Source: Luteibacter jiangsuensis (GTDB lineage Bacteria; Pseudomonadota; Gammaproteobacteria; Xanthomonadales; Rhodanobacteraceae). From it: 64,000 nucleotides of DNA. The position numbers were made by a program, and so were the translations under genes. The notes under the pieces are model-generated. The model was given only the letters and a program-made list of their open reading frames with translations, made no database searches and had not been told where the DNA came from. Below are positions 26,622-34,825 of this stretch, in pieces (position 1 is the stretch's first letter; every line of letters starts with the position of its first letter). The DNA lies in contig NZ_JAAQQR010000004.1 in the NCBI RefSeq assembly GCF_011742555.1, forward strand, positions 310,001-374,000, read 5' to 3'.

Positions 26622-28661
26622 GTGTCGCCATCCACGGAATGTATCCGCAGCCTGGCTCTCGCCGGCCACGCCGGCGCAGGCAAGACCACGTTGTTCGAAG
26701 CCATGCTCCACGCCGGCGGCGCACTCACCGGCATGGGCAGCATCGAGCGAGGCACCACCGTTTCAGATACCGATCCCATGGAAAAGGCCCGAGGCCACTC
26801 CATCGACGCGTCGGTGGCATCCATCGAGCGCAACGGCTTCCGCATCCACCTCATCGACACACCCGGCTATGCCGATTTTCGCGGCCCCGCCCTCGCCGCG
26901 ATGGATGCCGCGGATACGGTGGCCATCGTGGTCAACGCCGCCAACGGTATCGAACACGGCACCCGCAGCATGATGGCGCACGCCAAGGAGCGGGGCCTCG
27001 CGCGCATCGTCATCGTCAACCGCATCGACGCCGATGGCGTGGACCTGCCGGCACTCGTGGACGCGCTTCGCGAGGAATTCGGCAACGAATGCATGCCGCT
27101 CAACCTGCCCGCGTCGAAAGGCCGTTCGATTCGCGACGCCTTCTTCCAGACGGCCGGGGACACCGACTTCTCCTCACCTGGCGAAGCCCACCAGCGCATC
27201 GTCGACCAGGTCGTGGAGATCGACGACGAGGTGATGGAGCACTACCTGGAAGCGGGGGAGTCCTCTCTTACCGCTGCCGAAATGCGCGACGCCCTCGAAC
27301 ATTCCCTGCGCGACGGCCACCTGGTGCCCATCGTGTTCGCCAGTGCGCGCGAAGGCGTCGGCGTGGCCGAATTGCTCGACCTCGTGGAACGCATCCTCCC
27401 CTGCCCGAGCGAAACGAATCCGCCCCCGTTCCGCGATGCCGACGACGCACCGTTCGCGGTGACGGCCGACCCGGAAAAGCATGTGGTCGCGGACGTCTTC
27501 AAGATCGTCAACGACCCTTTCGTCGGCAAGCTCGGCGTGTTCCGCGTATGGCAGGGCACCGTGCGCAAGGACTCGCAACTGCTGGTCGACGACGGACGCA
27601 AGCCGTTCAAGGTTGCGCACCTGTTTCGCCTGAAGGGACGCGACCATGTGGAAGTGGACGAAGCGCTGCCGGGTGACATCGCCGCCGTGGCGAAGATCGA
27701 GGACATCCATTTCGACGCCGTGCTGCACGATGCGGCGGACGAAGGCCACATCCGCCTGGAGTCCGCTTCCTTTCCGACACCGATGTATGGCCTCGCCGTG
27801 GAACCGGCACACAAGGGTCAGGAACAGAAGCTGTCACAGGCCCTGGCGAAGCTGGCGGAGGAAGACCCCTGCTTCCGCGTCGAGCACCACAAGGAGTTGA
27901 ACGAGACCGTGGTGCGCGGCCTGTCGGACCTGCACCTGAAGCTGATGCTCGAGCGCATGAAGTCGCGCTACGACGTCGATGTCGTCACGCGCCCTCCGCG
28001 CATCGCCTATCGCGAGACGATCGCCGCGGGCGCGGAAGGCCATCACCGGCACAAGAAGCAGACGGGCGGCGCGGGCCAGTTTGGCGAAGTGTTCCTTCGC
28101 GTCGAGCCGCTGGACCGTGGAAGCGGCTTCGTCTTCGACGACGAAACGAAAGGAGGCGTGATCCCCGGACAGTTCATGCCGGCCATCGAGAAAGGCGTGA
28201 GGCAGGCGCTCGACGCGGGTGCGATCGCGGGGTATCCCATCCAGGACGTGCGCGTGATCGTCTACGACGGCAAGCACCATCCGGTGGATTCCAAGGAAGT
28301 GGCTTTCATCAGTGCCGGGCGCAAGGCCTTCCTCGACGCCGTGTCGCGCGCACGGCCGCAAGTACTGGAACCGGTGGTGGACCTGGAGGTGTCGATTCCC
28401 GATCACTACGTGGGCGACGTCACCGGTGGCCTGGCGTCGAGACGCGCCCAGATCATGGGTACGGATTCTTTACGTGGCGGGGAAACGCTGATCAAGGCCC
28501 GCGTTCCGCTGGCCGAACTCGTCGACTACCCCACGCAGCTCAAGGCGATGACGGGCGGCCTGGGCCGCTATGCCATGGCGTTCAGCCACTACGATCCGGT
28601 GCCGCCTGGCGTGCAGAAGCGATTGGCGGAGGCGTGGAAGCCAAAGGCCGAGGAGGACTGA
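26622..28661 (+). CDS. Elongation factor G-like translational GTPase (second, non-canonical EF-G)
   Basis: The 679-residue protein starts at a GTG with AGAGGAGGG eight bases upstream. It has a P-loop (GHAGAGKTT, 15-23), DTPGYADF and an atypical NRIDADG in place of NKMD. EF-G domains II to V follow, including IPGQFMPAIEKGV. It differs from true EF-G at switch residues and in its shorter length. Related non-canonical EF-Gs do not perform ordinary translocation, and roles in stress or recycling have been proposed. The gene stands apart from the str operon. A longer in-frame start is possible but unsupported. Confidence 0.85.
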   Translation: MSPSTECIRSLALAGHAGAGKTTLFEAMLHAGGALTGMGSIERGTTVSDTDPMEKARGHSIDASVASIERNGFRIHLIDTPGYADFRGPALAAMDAADTVAIVVNAANGIEHGTRSMMAHAKERGLARIVIVNRIDADGVDLPALVDALREEFGNECMPLNLPASKGRSIRDAFFQTAGDTDFSSPGEAHQRIVDQVVEIDDEVMEHYLEAGESSLTAAEMRDALEHSLRDGHLVPIVFASAREGVGVAELLDLVERILPCPSETNPPPFRDADDAPFAVTADPEKHVVADVFKIVNDPFVGKLGVFRVWQGTVRKDSQLLVDDGRKPFKVAHLFRLKGRDHVEVDEALPGDIAAVAKIEDIHFDAVLHDAADEGHIRLESASFPTPMYGLAVEPAHKGQEQKLSQALAKLAEEDPCFRVEHHKELNETVVRGLSDLHLKLMLERMKSRYDVDVVTRPPRIAYRETIAAGAEGHHRHKKQTGGAGQFGEVFLRVEPLDRGSGFVFDDETKGGVIPGQFMPAIEKGVRQALDAGAIAGYPIQDVRVIVYDGKHHPVDSKEVAFISAGRKAFLDAVSRARPQVLEPVVDLEVSIPDHYVGDVTGGLASRRAQIMGTDSLRGGETLIKARVPLAELVDYPTQLKAMTGGLGRYAMAFSHYDPVPPGVQKRLAEAWKPKAEED

Positions 28662-28662
28662 C

Positions 28663-28738
28663 TGTGGGAGCCGCCATGGCGGCGAGGGCAAGTACCAGCG
28701 GTCGGTAACGTGCCTCGCCGCCATGGCGGCTCCTACAG
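28663..28738. repeat. Dispersed palindromic repeat, family C (copy 1)
   Basis: The arms TGTGGGAGCCGCCATGGCGG (28663 on) and CCGCCATGGCGGCTCCTACA (to 28737) pair with one mismatch over 25 bases. The core differs from family A by GCCATGGCGGC in place of GCTTCAGCGGC. It may also serve as a bidirectional hairpin between the convergent EF-G-like and PfpI-like genes. Confidence 0.85.
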
Positions 28739-28750
28739 GATGCGGTGCGA

Positions 28751-29299
28751 TCAGGCGGCCGCCAGGGCCTCGATCACCGCGTTCGCGAAAGCGGGGATGT
28801 CGTCGGGTTTGCGGCTCGTGATGAAGTTCGCGTCCTTCACCACCTCGCTGTCCTCCCACTTCGCACCGGCGTTCTCGAGGTCCTTCCGCACCGACGGCCA
28901 CGAGGTGACCTTGCGGTCCTTCACCAGACCCGCGTTGATCAGAGTCCAGGGCCCATGGCAGATCGCCGCCACCGGCTTGCCGGCCTCGGCAAACTGCTTC
29001 ACAAGGCCCAGTACCTTTTCGTCAGTGCGCAGCTTGTCGGGATTGATGACGCCACCGGGCAACACGACGGCGTCGTAACGGCCGGCGTCGGCCTTCTCGA
29101 GCTGCACGTCGACCGCGACGTCCTTGCCCCAGTCCTTCTTGTCCCAGCCCTTGATGCTGGAGGCGTCGCCGGGCGCTATCACGTCTACCGTGGCGCCGGC
29201 TTCCTCGAGAAGCCGCTTCGGCTCGGTAAGTTCGGACTGTTCGAATCCGTCGGTGGCGACGACCGCCACGCGGCGGCCATCGAGTCGTTTGTTCGCCAT
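28751..29299 (-). CDS. DJ-1/PfpI family protein (YhbO/YajL-like)
   Basis: The 182 residues have the class I amidotransferase-like fold with the nucleophile elbow AAICHGPW (C114, H115), the DGFEQSEL segment with E20, and VVLPGGVINPD. Relatives include stress-protective deglycase or glyoxalase-type proteins such as YhbO; the true activity is debated. AAGGAG lies seven bases before the ATG at 29299. It follows the SET-domain gene on the same strand by 101 bases, though a shared transcript is not certain. Confidence 0.9.
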   Translation of the reverse strand: MANKRLDGRRVAVVATDGFEQSELTEPKRLLEEAGATVDVIAPGDASSIKGWDKKDWGKDVAVDVQLEKADAGRYDAVVLPGGVINPDKLRTDEKVLGLVKQFAEAGKPVAAICHGPWTLINAGLVKDRKVTSWPSVRKDLENAGAKWEDSEVVKDANFITSRKPDDIPAFANAVIEALAAA

Positions 29300-29400
29300 G
29301 GGGAACTCCTTCGGGGAATGTTCCGCGCAGTGTGGCGAACGGCCCATCAGGAGGATGTCGCGGTGTCGTCGGCATCCCGTGGGCAAAGGTGAAGGCGGGA

Positions 29401-29883
29401 TCAGTCCGCCTTCTTGCGCTTCGGCTTCAACATGGTGCCGATGCACTTCGGCGAGCCGCAGCGGCAGGCCCAGATCTTCTTGAGACGGGCCGTGTGCGGC
29501 ATGTCGAGCGTGATGCCGTAGTCGTAGACCAGTTCCTCGCCGGGGGCGATGTCGCGGATGGCCTCGATCAGCACGCGATCGTGCTTGGACGGCTTTCCTT
29601 CCACGGCTTCCTCGATCAGGGCCTGGCAATTGGGATCGCACCCGTGGTTGATCCAGCGGGCCACGTTGCCGTGGCTGTTGCCGTCGACGATGTAGCGTTC
29701 GTTGAGCGTGAAGAGGAACGTGTGTCCGGTCTCACCACCGTCGCCGTAGCGCTTGTCCGCCTGCGCATGGGTGATGCGATCGCCCTTGTATTCGATGATC
29801 TCTTCACCGGCCTTGATCGGTGCGGTGGCAAAAACGCCATTTCCATGGATGGGCGAACGTCGTGCGGCGATGCGTCGGGTCAT
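29401..29883 (-). CDS. Bacterial SET-domain protein (lysine methyltransferase-like)
   Basis: The 160-residue protein is almost entirely a SET domain. It has an N-terminal HGNGVFAT segment, the cofactor/knot motif NVARWINHGCDPNC (73-86), the catalytic-tyrosine motif GEELVYDYG (115-123) and a post-SET zinc cluster CRCGSPKC (C140, C142, C147). SET enzymes transfer methyl groups from SAM to protein lysines. Bacterial members occur sporadically in Xanthomonas-type organisms, Legionella and chlamydiae; targets could be the organism's own proteins or host proteins. No secretion signal is visible. ATG start at 29883. Confidence 0.9.
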   Translation of the reverse strand: MTRRIAARRSPIHGNGVFATAPIKAGEEIIEYKGDRITHAQADKRYGDGGETGHTFLFTLNERYIVDGNSHGNVARWINHGCDPNCQALIEEAVEGKPSKHDRVLIEAIRDIAPGEELVYDYGITLDMPHTARLKKIWACRCGSPKCIGTMLKPKRKKAD

Positions 29884-30034
29884 TGTGAAATCGATACGGA
29901 GGAATAATCCCGGATGATGCCTGCTCGCTCGCCGCTTGGGAACCGCGTTTGAAACGCCCGGCTCGCGCGCACGCCTCGCCGGGCGCTACCATCGAACGAC
30001 CGTTCGACCTCCAAGGGCACTTCAACCGGAAGCC

Positions 30035-30541
30035 ATGGGAATGACTCCGATCGTACGCCAACCGTTCCTCCGTGCCGCGCTGCTCGCGGCCGTCGCTCTC
30101 CTTGCCGCTTGCGGTCCCGCCAGGAAAAGCGTGTTTCCGCCCGCGGTCACCCTGCAGGAAGTGGCCGCCAAGCCCGGCGGCCCGTGGCACGTGACCCTCC
30201 GCATCCGCAACAACAGCTATGGCGGCATGTCCTTCGATACGTTCCAGGGCACGCTGCGCGTGGGCGATCTCGGCGGCGTGCTGCTGGACGCGAAGATCGA
30301 CCAGGACATCCCCTCGTTCGCCGCCGACGTCGCCACGATCGACCTGCTGCCGACGCCGGAAATGTCCAAGGCGCTTGCCGAGCTCGCCGGGAAGGGCAGC
30401 TCGGGTGCCCTCCCCTACAGCATCGACGGGCGCATCACCGCCACGCCGGAGAAAGAGAAGGAATCGCATTCCTATCCCGTGCGCGGCAAGAGCTGGCTCT
30501 CCCCGGTGCCCGGCATCCCCGACACCTACCGTTCGCCCTGA
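30035..30541 (+). CDS. Lipoprotein with an LEA14-like (WHy) domain
   Basis: The 168-residue product has a lipoprotein signal (AALLAAVALLAAC, Cys about residue 25). The rest is a single beta-rich domain whose pattern (VTLRIRNNSYGGMSFDTFQGTLRVGDL) resembles LEA type 2 / WHy proteins linked to desiccation and envelope stress. The start could be the ATG at 30035 or 30041; CGGAAG precedes the first. It is followed 30 bases later by an acyl-CoA dehydrogenase gene. No catalytic residues are evident. Confidence 0.72.
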   Translation: MGMTPIVRQPFLRAALLAAVALLAACGPARKSVFPPAVTLQEVAAKPGGPWHVTLRIRNNSYGGMSFDTFQGTLRVGDLGGVLLDAKIDQDIPSFAADVATIDLLPTPEMSKALAELAGKGSSGALPYSIDGRITATPEKEKESHSYPVRGKSWLSPVPGIPDTYRSP

Positions 30542-30571
30542 CCCGCCACCGACCGCCGTACAGGATTCCCC

Positions 30572-32347
30572 ATGACGCTTTACAAAGCTCCGCTCGATGA
30601 CATGCGTTTCGCGCTTTACGACGTGCTCGGCGCCGAAGCCGTACTCGGCCGCCTCGAGGGCGGCGAGGCACACACGCGCGACCTCATCGACGCCGTGCTC
30701 GACGAAGCCGCCCGCTTCAACGAGCAGGTGCTGGCCCCATTGAACGCCTCGGGTGACGCCGAGGGTTGCCATTACGACAAGGGCAGCGCCACGGTGACCA
30801 CGCCCGCGGGCTTCAAGGAGGCGTACCGTCAGTACGCGGAAGGCGGCTGGGCGGGCCTCACCGCGCGCGAGGTGTTCGGCGGGCAGGCCCTTCCCGCCGT
30901 CGTCGGGGCGCTCACGAAGGAAATGATCGATTCGGCCAATCTGGCCTGGGGCATCTATCCCCTGCTCTCGCACGGGGCCACCGATGCGCTCGAACACCAC
31001 GGCGACGACTGGCAGAAGGAGGTCTTCCTGAAGCCGCTGGTGGAAGGCCGCTGGACCGGCACCATGTGCCTTACCGAACCGCAGGCCGGTTCCGACCTGG
31101 GCCTGTTGAAGACACGCGCGGAACCGAACGGCGACGGCAGCTACCGCGTCACCGGCACCAAGATCTTCATCAGCGCGGGCGAACACGATTTCGCCGATAA
31201 CATCGTGCACCTCGTGCTGGCCCGCCTCCCTGACGCACCCGCCGGCAGCCGCGGCATTTCCATGCTGGTGGTGCCCAAGTTCAAGGTGGACAAGGACGGC
31301 GCCATGGGCGAGCGCAACGCCGTCGCCGCGGGCGCCATCGAACACAAGATGGGTATCAAGGGCTCGGCCACGTGCGTCATGAACTTCGACGAGGCCGAAG
31401 GCTGGCTCATCGGTCCGCCGCACAAGGGCCTGATGGCGATGTTCACGATGATGAACGCGGCACGCCTTGCCGTCGGCATCCAGGGGCTCGCGGTGTCGGA
31501 GCGTGCACTGCAGAACAGCCTGCATTACGCCCGCGAGCGCTTGCAGATGCGCGCGCTCTCCGGACCGAAGCTCCCCGACAAACCGGCCGATCCGCTCACG
31601 GTCCATCCGGATGTGCGCCGCATGCTCCTGACCCAGCGCGCGTTCGTGGAAGGCGGCCGCGTGCTGGCCGCCTACGCGGCCCTGCAGGGCGACATCGAGG
31701 CCCGCGCGGCGGACGCGCAGGAGCGCAAGGCGGCCGGTGAACTGCTCTCCTTCCTCATTCCCATCGCCAAGGGCCTGCTGACCGAGGCGGCGCAGGAATG
31801 CACGAAGGAAGCCCTGCAGATTTTCGGCGGGCACGGTTACATCGCCGAGCACGGCATGGAACAGTTCGTGCGCGACGCCCGCATCATCACGCTGTACGAG
31901 GGCACCACGCAGATCCAGGCGCTCGATCTGCTCGGACGCAAGATCATGCAGTTGCAGGGCGCCGGCCTGAAGCATTTCCTGGGCGAGATATCCGCCTTCT
32001 GCCAGGCGAACCAGGCGAACGATGCCGTCAAGGCGTTCGTAGGCCCCCTGGCCGTGGCCGCGAAGACATGGGGCGACCTTACCCAGGCCATTGCGCAATC
32101 GGCCCAGGCGAATCCGGAAGAACTCGGTGCGGCCGCCGTGGATTACCTCTACTTTTCCGGCTACGTCACGCTCGCATACTTCTGGGCCCGGAGCGTGCTG
32201 GCCGCCGAAGGCGCCCGCCTCTCCGCCGAACGCCGCCAGGCCAAGCGGGACACCGCCGCCTTTTACTTCGCCCGCATCCTCCCGCGCATCCACGTGCACA
32301 AGGCGGCGATAGAGGCAGGCGTGGCGACCCTGCCGGAACTGCTCTGA
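30572..32347 (+). CDS. Acyl-CoA dehydrogenase with extended C-terminal domain
   Basis: This 591-residue FAD enzyme performs the first oxidation of fatty-acyl-CoA beta-oxidation. It shows MCLTEPQAGSDLG near residue 168 (flavin and substrate binding), the catalytic Glu in LYEGTTQIQ (E443) and QIFGGHGYIAEHGMEQFVRDARI just before. About 120 extra C-terminal residues match the domain found in the longer FadE-type enzymes with DUF3209-like or C-terminal ACAD extensions. The chain-length preference cannot be told from sequence. It is followed by a dispersed repeat. Confidence 0.93.
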   Translation: MTLYKAPLDDMRFALYDVLGAEAVLGRLEGGEAHTRDLIDAVLDEAARFNEQVLAPLNASGDAEGCHYDKGSATVTTPAGFKEAYRQYAEGGWAGLTAREVFGGQALPAVVGALTKEMIDSANLAWGIYPLLSHGATDALEHHGDDWQKEVFLKPLVEGRWTGTMCLTEPQAGSDLGLLKTRAEPNGDGSYRVTGTKIFISAGEHDFADNIVHLVLARLPDAPAGSRGISMLVVPKFKVDKDGAMGERNAVAAGAIEHKMGIKGSATCVMNFDEAEGWLIGPPHKGLMAMFTMMNAARLAVGIQGLAVSERALQNSLHYARERLQMRALSGPKLPDKPADPLTVHPDVRRMLLTQRAFVEGGRVLAAYAALQGDIEARAADAQERKAAGELLSFLIPIAKGLLTEAAQECTKEALQIFGGHGYIAEHGMEQFVRDARIITLYEGTTQIQALDLLGRKIMQLQGAGLKHFLGEISAFCQANQANDAVKAFVGPLAVAAKTWGDLTQAIAQSAQANPEELGAAAVDYLYFSGYVTLAYFWARSVLAAEGARLSAERRQAKRDTAAFYFARILPRIHVHKAAIEAGVATLPELL

Positions 32348-32359
32348 GGGCCTGCACCC

Positions 32360-32445
32360 GTAGGAGCCGCCATGGCGGCGAGGGGAACATGCCTCGCCGC
32401 TTCAAGGGCGCTGTCGGCTTCTCGCCGCTATAGCGGCTCCTACAC
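32360..32445. repeat. Dispersed palindromic repeat, family C (copy 2, diverged)
   Basis: The left arm GTAGGAGCCGCCATGGCGGC (32360 on) and right arm GCCGCTATAGCGGCTCCTAC (ending 32444) enclose an inner GCCTCGCCGCTTCAAGGGCG. Cores differ (CCATGG against CTATAG), so the copy looks like a composite of two variants. The CTATAG variant also occurs at 38470-38491. Confidence 0.8.
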
Positions 32446-32528
32446 ACGACCGGGGCTTTCCCCCGCCCGCGCGAAGGTGTAGAAAAAAGGCTCTGCCCGG
32501 ACCTTCGACCGAGACGGTGCCCGAAACG

Positions 32529-33005
32529 ATGAGTGATTCCCCGTTCCTGATCCGTCTCGCCGAGAGCGACGACGACGAATTCATCCTGGGTCTGCTCCAC
32601 CGCTTCGTCGACTTCCCGCTTCCCAACGGGCGCACGCGCACCGATTGCCTCAAGGGCATCGAGGCCGACCTCGTGAAGCACCTCGACGAGCAGCCGTCCA
32701 ACAGCTACATCTTCGTCGCGGAGAACGAAGACGGCGAGCCGGTGGGATTCGTACACCTGCAGAAGACGAAAGACTTCTTCACCCACCGGGACAACTGCCA
32801 CATCTCGGACATTGCGGTGGCCGAAGTATACGAAGGCACCGGCGCGGGCAAGTTCCTTCTCGACCATGCGTATGCGTGGGCCAAGGAACACCGTTGCCAG
32901 TTCGTCACGCTGGCCGTATTCCCAGGCAACGAACGCGCCCGCGACATGTACGCGAAGCACGGCTTCGATACCGACCTCATGAGGCTGGCCAAACCCGTGA
33001 AGTAG
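32529..33005 (+). CDS. GNAT family N-acetyltransferase
   Basis: The 158 residues show a GNAT fold: VGFVHLQK strand, ISDIAVAEVYEGTGAGKFLL with a Q/RxxGxG/A-like acetyl-CoA loop (EGTGAGK, about 105-111), and the C-terminal NERARDMYAKHGF typical of RimI-like acetyltransferases. The substrate is unknown. I use the ATG at 32529; a GTG at 32517 is an alternative. It converges with sapC, and a strong bidirectional terminator lies between them. Confidence 0.85.
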   Translation: MSDSPFLIRLAESDDDEFILGLLHRFVDFPLPNGRTRTDCLKGIEADLVKHLDEQPSNSYIFVAENEDGEPVGFVHLQKTKDFFTHRDNCHISDIAVAEVYEGTGAGKFLLDHAYAWAKEHRCQFVTLAVFPGNERARDMYAKHGFDTDLMRLAKPVK

Positions 33006-33040
33006 GCCGGCCGCCCCGCATGGCGGGGAAGCCAAAAAAA

Positions 33041-33066
33041 AACCGCCCCGAGAGGGGCGGTTTTCT
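33041..33066. terminator. Bidirectional intrinsic terminator
   Basis: CCGCCCC (33043-33049), loop GAGA, GGGGCGG (33054-33060), flanked by a run of A before and TTTT after. It ends both the GNAT gene and the converging sapC gene. Confidence 0.92.
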
Positions 33067-33084
33067 TGTGCGAATCGCGGAAAC

Positions 33085-33843
33085 TCAGGACTTTGCCGTC
33101 GCCGTTTCCTGCTGTTCGCGGGCGTCGAGACGCGCGGCCATGCGGTCGATGTTGGCCAGCGACACGAGATGCGCGTAGATCCAGCCCAGAGCGCCTTCGC
33201 GCAGGAACTCCTGTGCGGTCTTCTCGTCCAGGGCGCGCAGCTTTTCCTCGTTGATGACGAAGAGGCCGTTGAGGTTGATGCCCTTGCCTTCCTTCTGCAG
33301 CGTGATGGTGCGCGGCTCGAGCAGGTCGTGCTCGCGCAGCTTACCCATGAACCACTGCGTGCGGGCCACGTGATCCTGGAATTCGCCCAGGAAGTTCACG
33401 GCGTTCGTGAGGGCCGGCGCATCGGTGCCGTCCTCGTTGAACAGACGCTCGCCTTCCTCGTTGTTGAAGCCTTCATAGGCCTCGTCGAGGAACACGGTGA
33501 AGTCGTCGCCTTCGGTGCCCGCCGGCTTCTCGGCCAGCACGAACGGATAGCGGCGCACGAAAGCCGGGATATAGATACCCTGCTCCCAGAAGCCGTTGTC
33601 GCCGACGAGCAGGTTTTCACCCTGGCGCAGGCCCAGGAGCGCCATCGGACCGGCTTCCTCGATGGAGTTGCCGGCGAAGAGGATCGGGAAGTCGCGCGCG
33701 GCGGGCGCGAACTCGACGCCGGTGAGCGGCACGGAGTGCGCTGCGGCGGCGAAACGGATGTTGTTCACGGCCTTGAGACGCAGGTCGCGGTGGGCGGTGC
33801 GGTTCAGCGGAACCGGACGCTCGTAGAAAAGCACTTCTGCCAC
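33085..33843 (-). CDS. SapC family protein
   Basis: The 252 residues match the SapC family throughout: an N-terminal FYERPVPLNR, SVPLTGVEFAPAARDFPILF, IPAFVRRYPFVLAE, DEAYEGFNNEEGERLF and a C-terminal LGWIYAHLVSLANIDR. The family is named after a Campylobacter S-layer-associated protein, but its biochemical role is unresolved; in Caulobacter-like bacteria sapC genes lie near TonB-receptor and glycan-use genes. The GTG at 33843 is chosen because GAGGG lies seven bases upstream and no ATG fits. No signal peptide. Confidence 0.85.
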   Translation of the reverse strand: MAEVLFYERPVPLNRTAHRDLRLKAVNNIRFAAAAHSVPLTGVEFAPAARDFPILFAGNSIEEAGPMALLGLRQGENLLVGDNGFWEQGIYIPAFVRRYPFVLAEKPAGTEGDDFTVFLDEAYEGFNNEEGERLFNEDGTDAPALTNAVNFLGEFQDHVARTQWFMGKLREHDLLEPRTITLQKEGKGINLNGLFVINEEKLRALDEKTAQEFLREGALGWIYAHLVSLANIDRMAARLDAREQQETATAKS

Positions 33844-34042
33844 TGTGTAACCCTCATGGACCCGTCGGACCTGGGAAGCCACCCCGGCCCCCCTTCCAAA
33901 CCCGCCGGGCTCGAATGCGAACCCCCACTATAGCAGTGGCCGATGACAGGAGAAGCCCCGCAAGAAACGTACCTGCCGAATGCTTTTCCTTCGCGATTAT
34001 CGGCTATGCTCGGGCCAAAGCCCCCACAGGGGGCCGGGATCG

Positions 34043-34065
34043 GAACTCCGATCCGCACGGAGTTC
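34043..34065 (+). promoter_or_regulatory. Leader hairpin upstream of the HNH gene
   Basis: GAACTCCG (34043-34050), 7-base loop, CGGAGTTC (34058-34065). A second short hairpin (GCCCCCACAGGGGGC) lies just before it at about 34020-34034. Both fall in the 200 bases upstream of the HNH gene. No T-run follows, so they may be leader structure and not terminators. Confidence 0.45.
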
Positions 34066-34109
34066 GGCTTGCTGGAACGCTCTTTCGCTTATGTGAAGGA
34101 CGAGACACG

Positions 34110-34718
34110 ATGACGATGGAAGTGCTCCAAGACGACCTGCCGAGGGTCACCGCGCTGCACGCCACGCGGGTGCTGTCCCTCGATGCGGCGGGCCGTATCC
34201 TGGATTGGATCAGTTGGCAGGACGCCGTCTGCCTTTATGTCCGGGGCGTGGTGGCCTGGACCCTTGGCGAGCCCTGCGTCACGGTGCGCGGCGGCATCAG
34301 CCGGGCCAGCGGGCTGCGCAGCAGCCTCGAACTGCATCCGATCGTGGCCAGCACGGGCCACTGTCGCGAGCACGCCATCGACCCGGCACCGGCGCTCACG
34401 AATACCGCCCTCTTCGCCCGCGACCGGCACATCTGCCTGTACTGCGGCCACCAGTACACCCGCCACGAACTCACCCGCGACCATGTGGTTCCGTTGTCCA
34501 AGAAGGGCGCCGACGAGTGGGAGAACGTGGTCAGCGCCTGCCTGGCCTGCAACCTGCGCAAGAGCAACCGAACGCCGCAGCAGGCCAACATGCCGCTCCT
34601 GGCCGTCCCCTACCGCCCGAGCTGGGTGGAGCACCTGATCCTGTCCAACCGCAACATCCTGGCGGATCAGATGGAGTTTCTGGTCAGCCATCTGCCAAGG
34701 GACCGGCGGCCGGCTTAG
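34110..34718 (+). CDS. HNH endonuclease domain protein
   Basis: The 202-residue protein ends in an HNH/McrA-type domain: C109 and C112 (ICLYCG), the [11 protein letters not shown] motif (123-133, with D124 and H125), [15 protein letters not shown] supplying N139, C144 and C147. The N-terminal 90 residues are conserved-looking but unrecognised. Such single-gene HNH proteins are common chromosomal genes in proteobacteria; no methylase or phage genes are near, so it is not an obvious restriction enzyme. AAGGA precedes the ATG at a spacing of nine. Confidence 0.82.
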   Translation: MTMEVLQDDLPRVTALHATRVLSLDAAGRILDWISWQDAVCLYVRGVVAWTLGEPCVTVRGGISRASGLRSSLELHPIVASTGHCREHAIDPAPALTNTALFARDRHICLYCGHQYTRHELTRDHVVPLSKKGADEWENVVSACLACNLRKSNRTPQQANMPLLAVPYRPSWVEHLILSNRNILADQMEFLVSHLPRDRRPA

Positions 34719-34777
34719 GGAATCGCGCGGCTCCCGCGGTTTCGGCACCAGGCCGCTCTTTGCCGGACACCGTTCAT

Positions 34778-34825
34778 CTATTGTCCCTTGCCCCGCCTCC
34801 TTCGGAGGCGAACAATAGGGGAATG
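34778..34825 (+). promoter_or_regulatory. Hairpin over the dxs ribosome-binding region
   Basis: The outer arms CTATTGT (34778-34784) and ACAATAG (34812-34818) enclose an inner stem GCCTCC/GGAGGC (34795-34800 and 34804-34809, loop TTC). The structure ends four bases before the dxs ATG (34823) and takes up both purine-rich stretches that could pair with 16S rRNA (GGAGG inside the stem, AGGGG at its foot). This suggests translational control. Confidence 0.55.

Noticed and set aside
34110-34718. HNH nuclease as part of a restriction or defence system
   Set aside because: Neighbours are sapC and dxs; there is no methylase, helicase or other defence gene.
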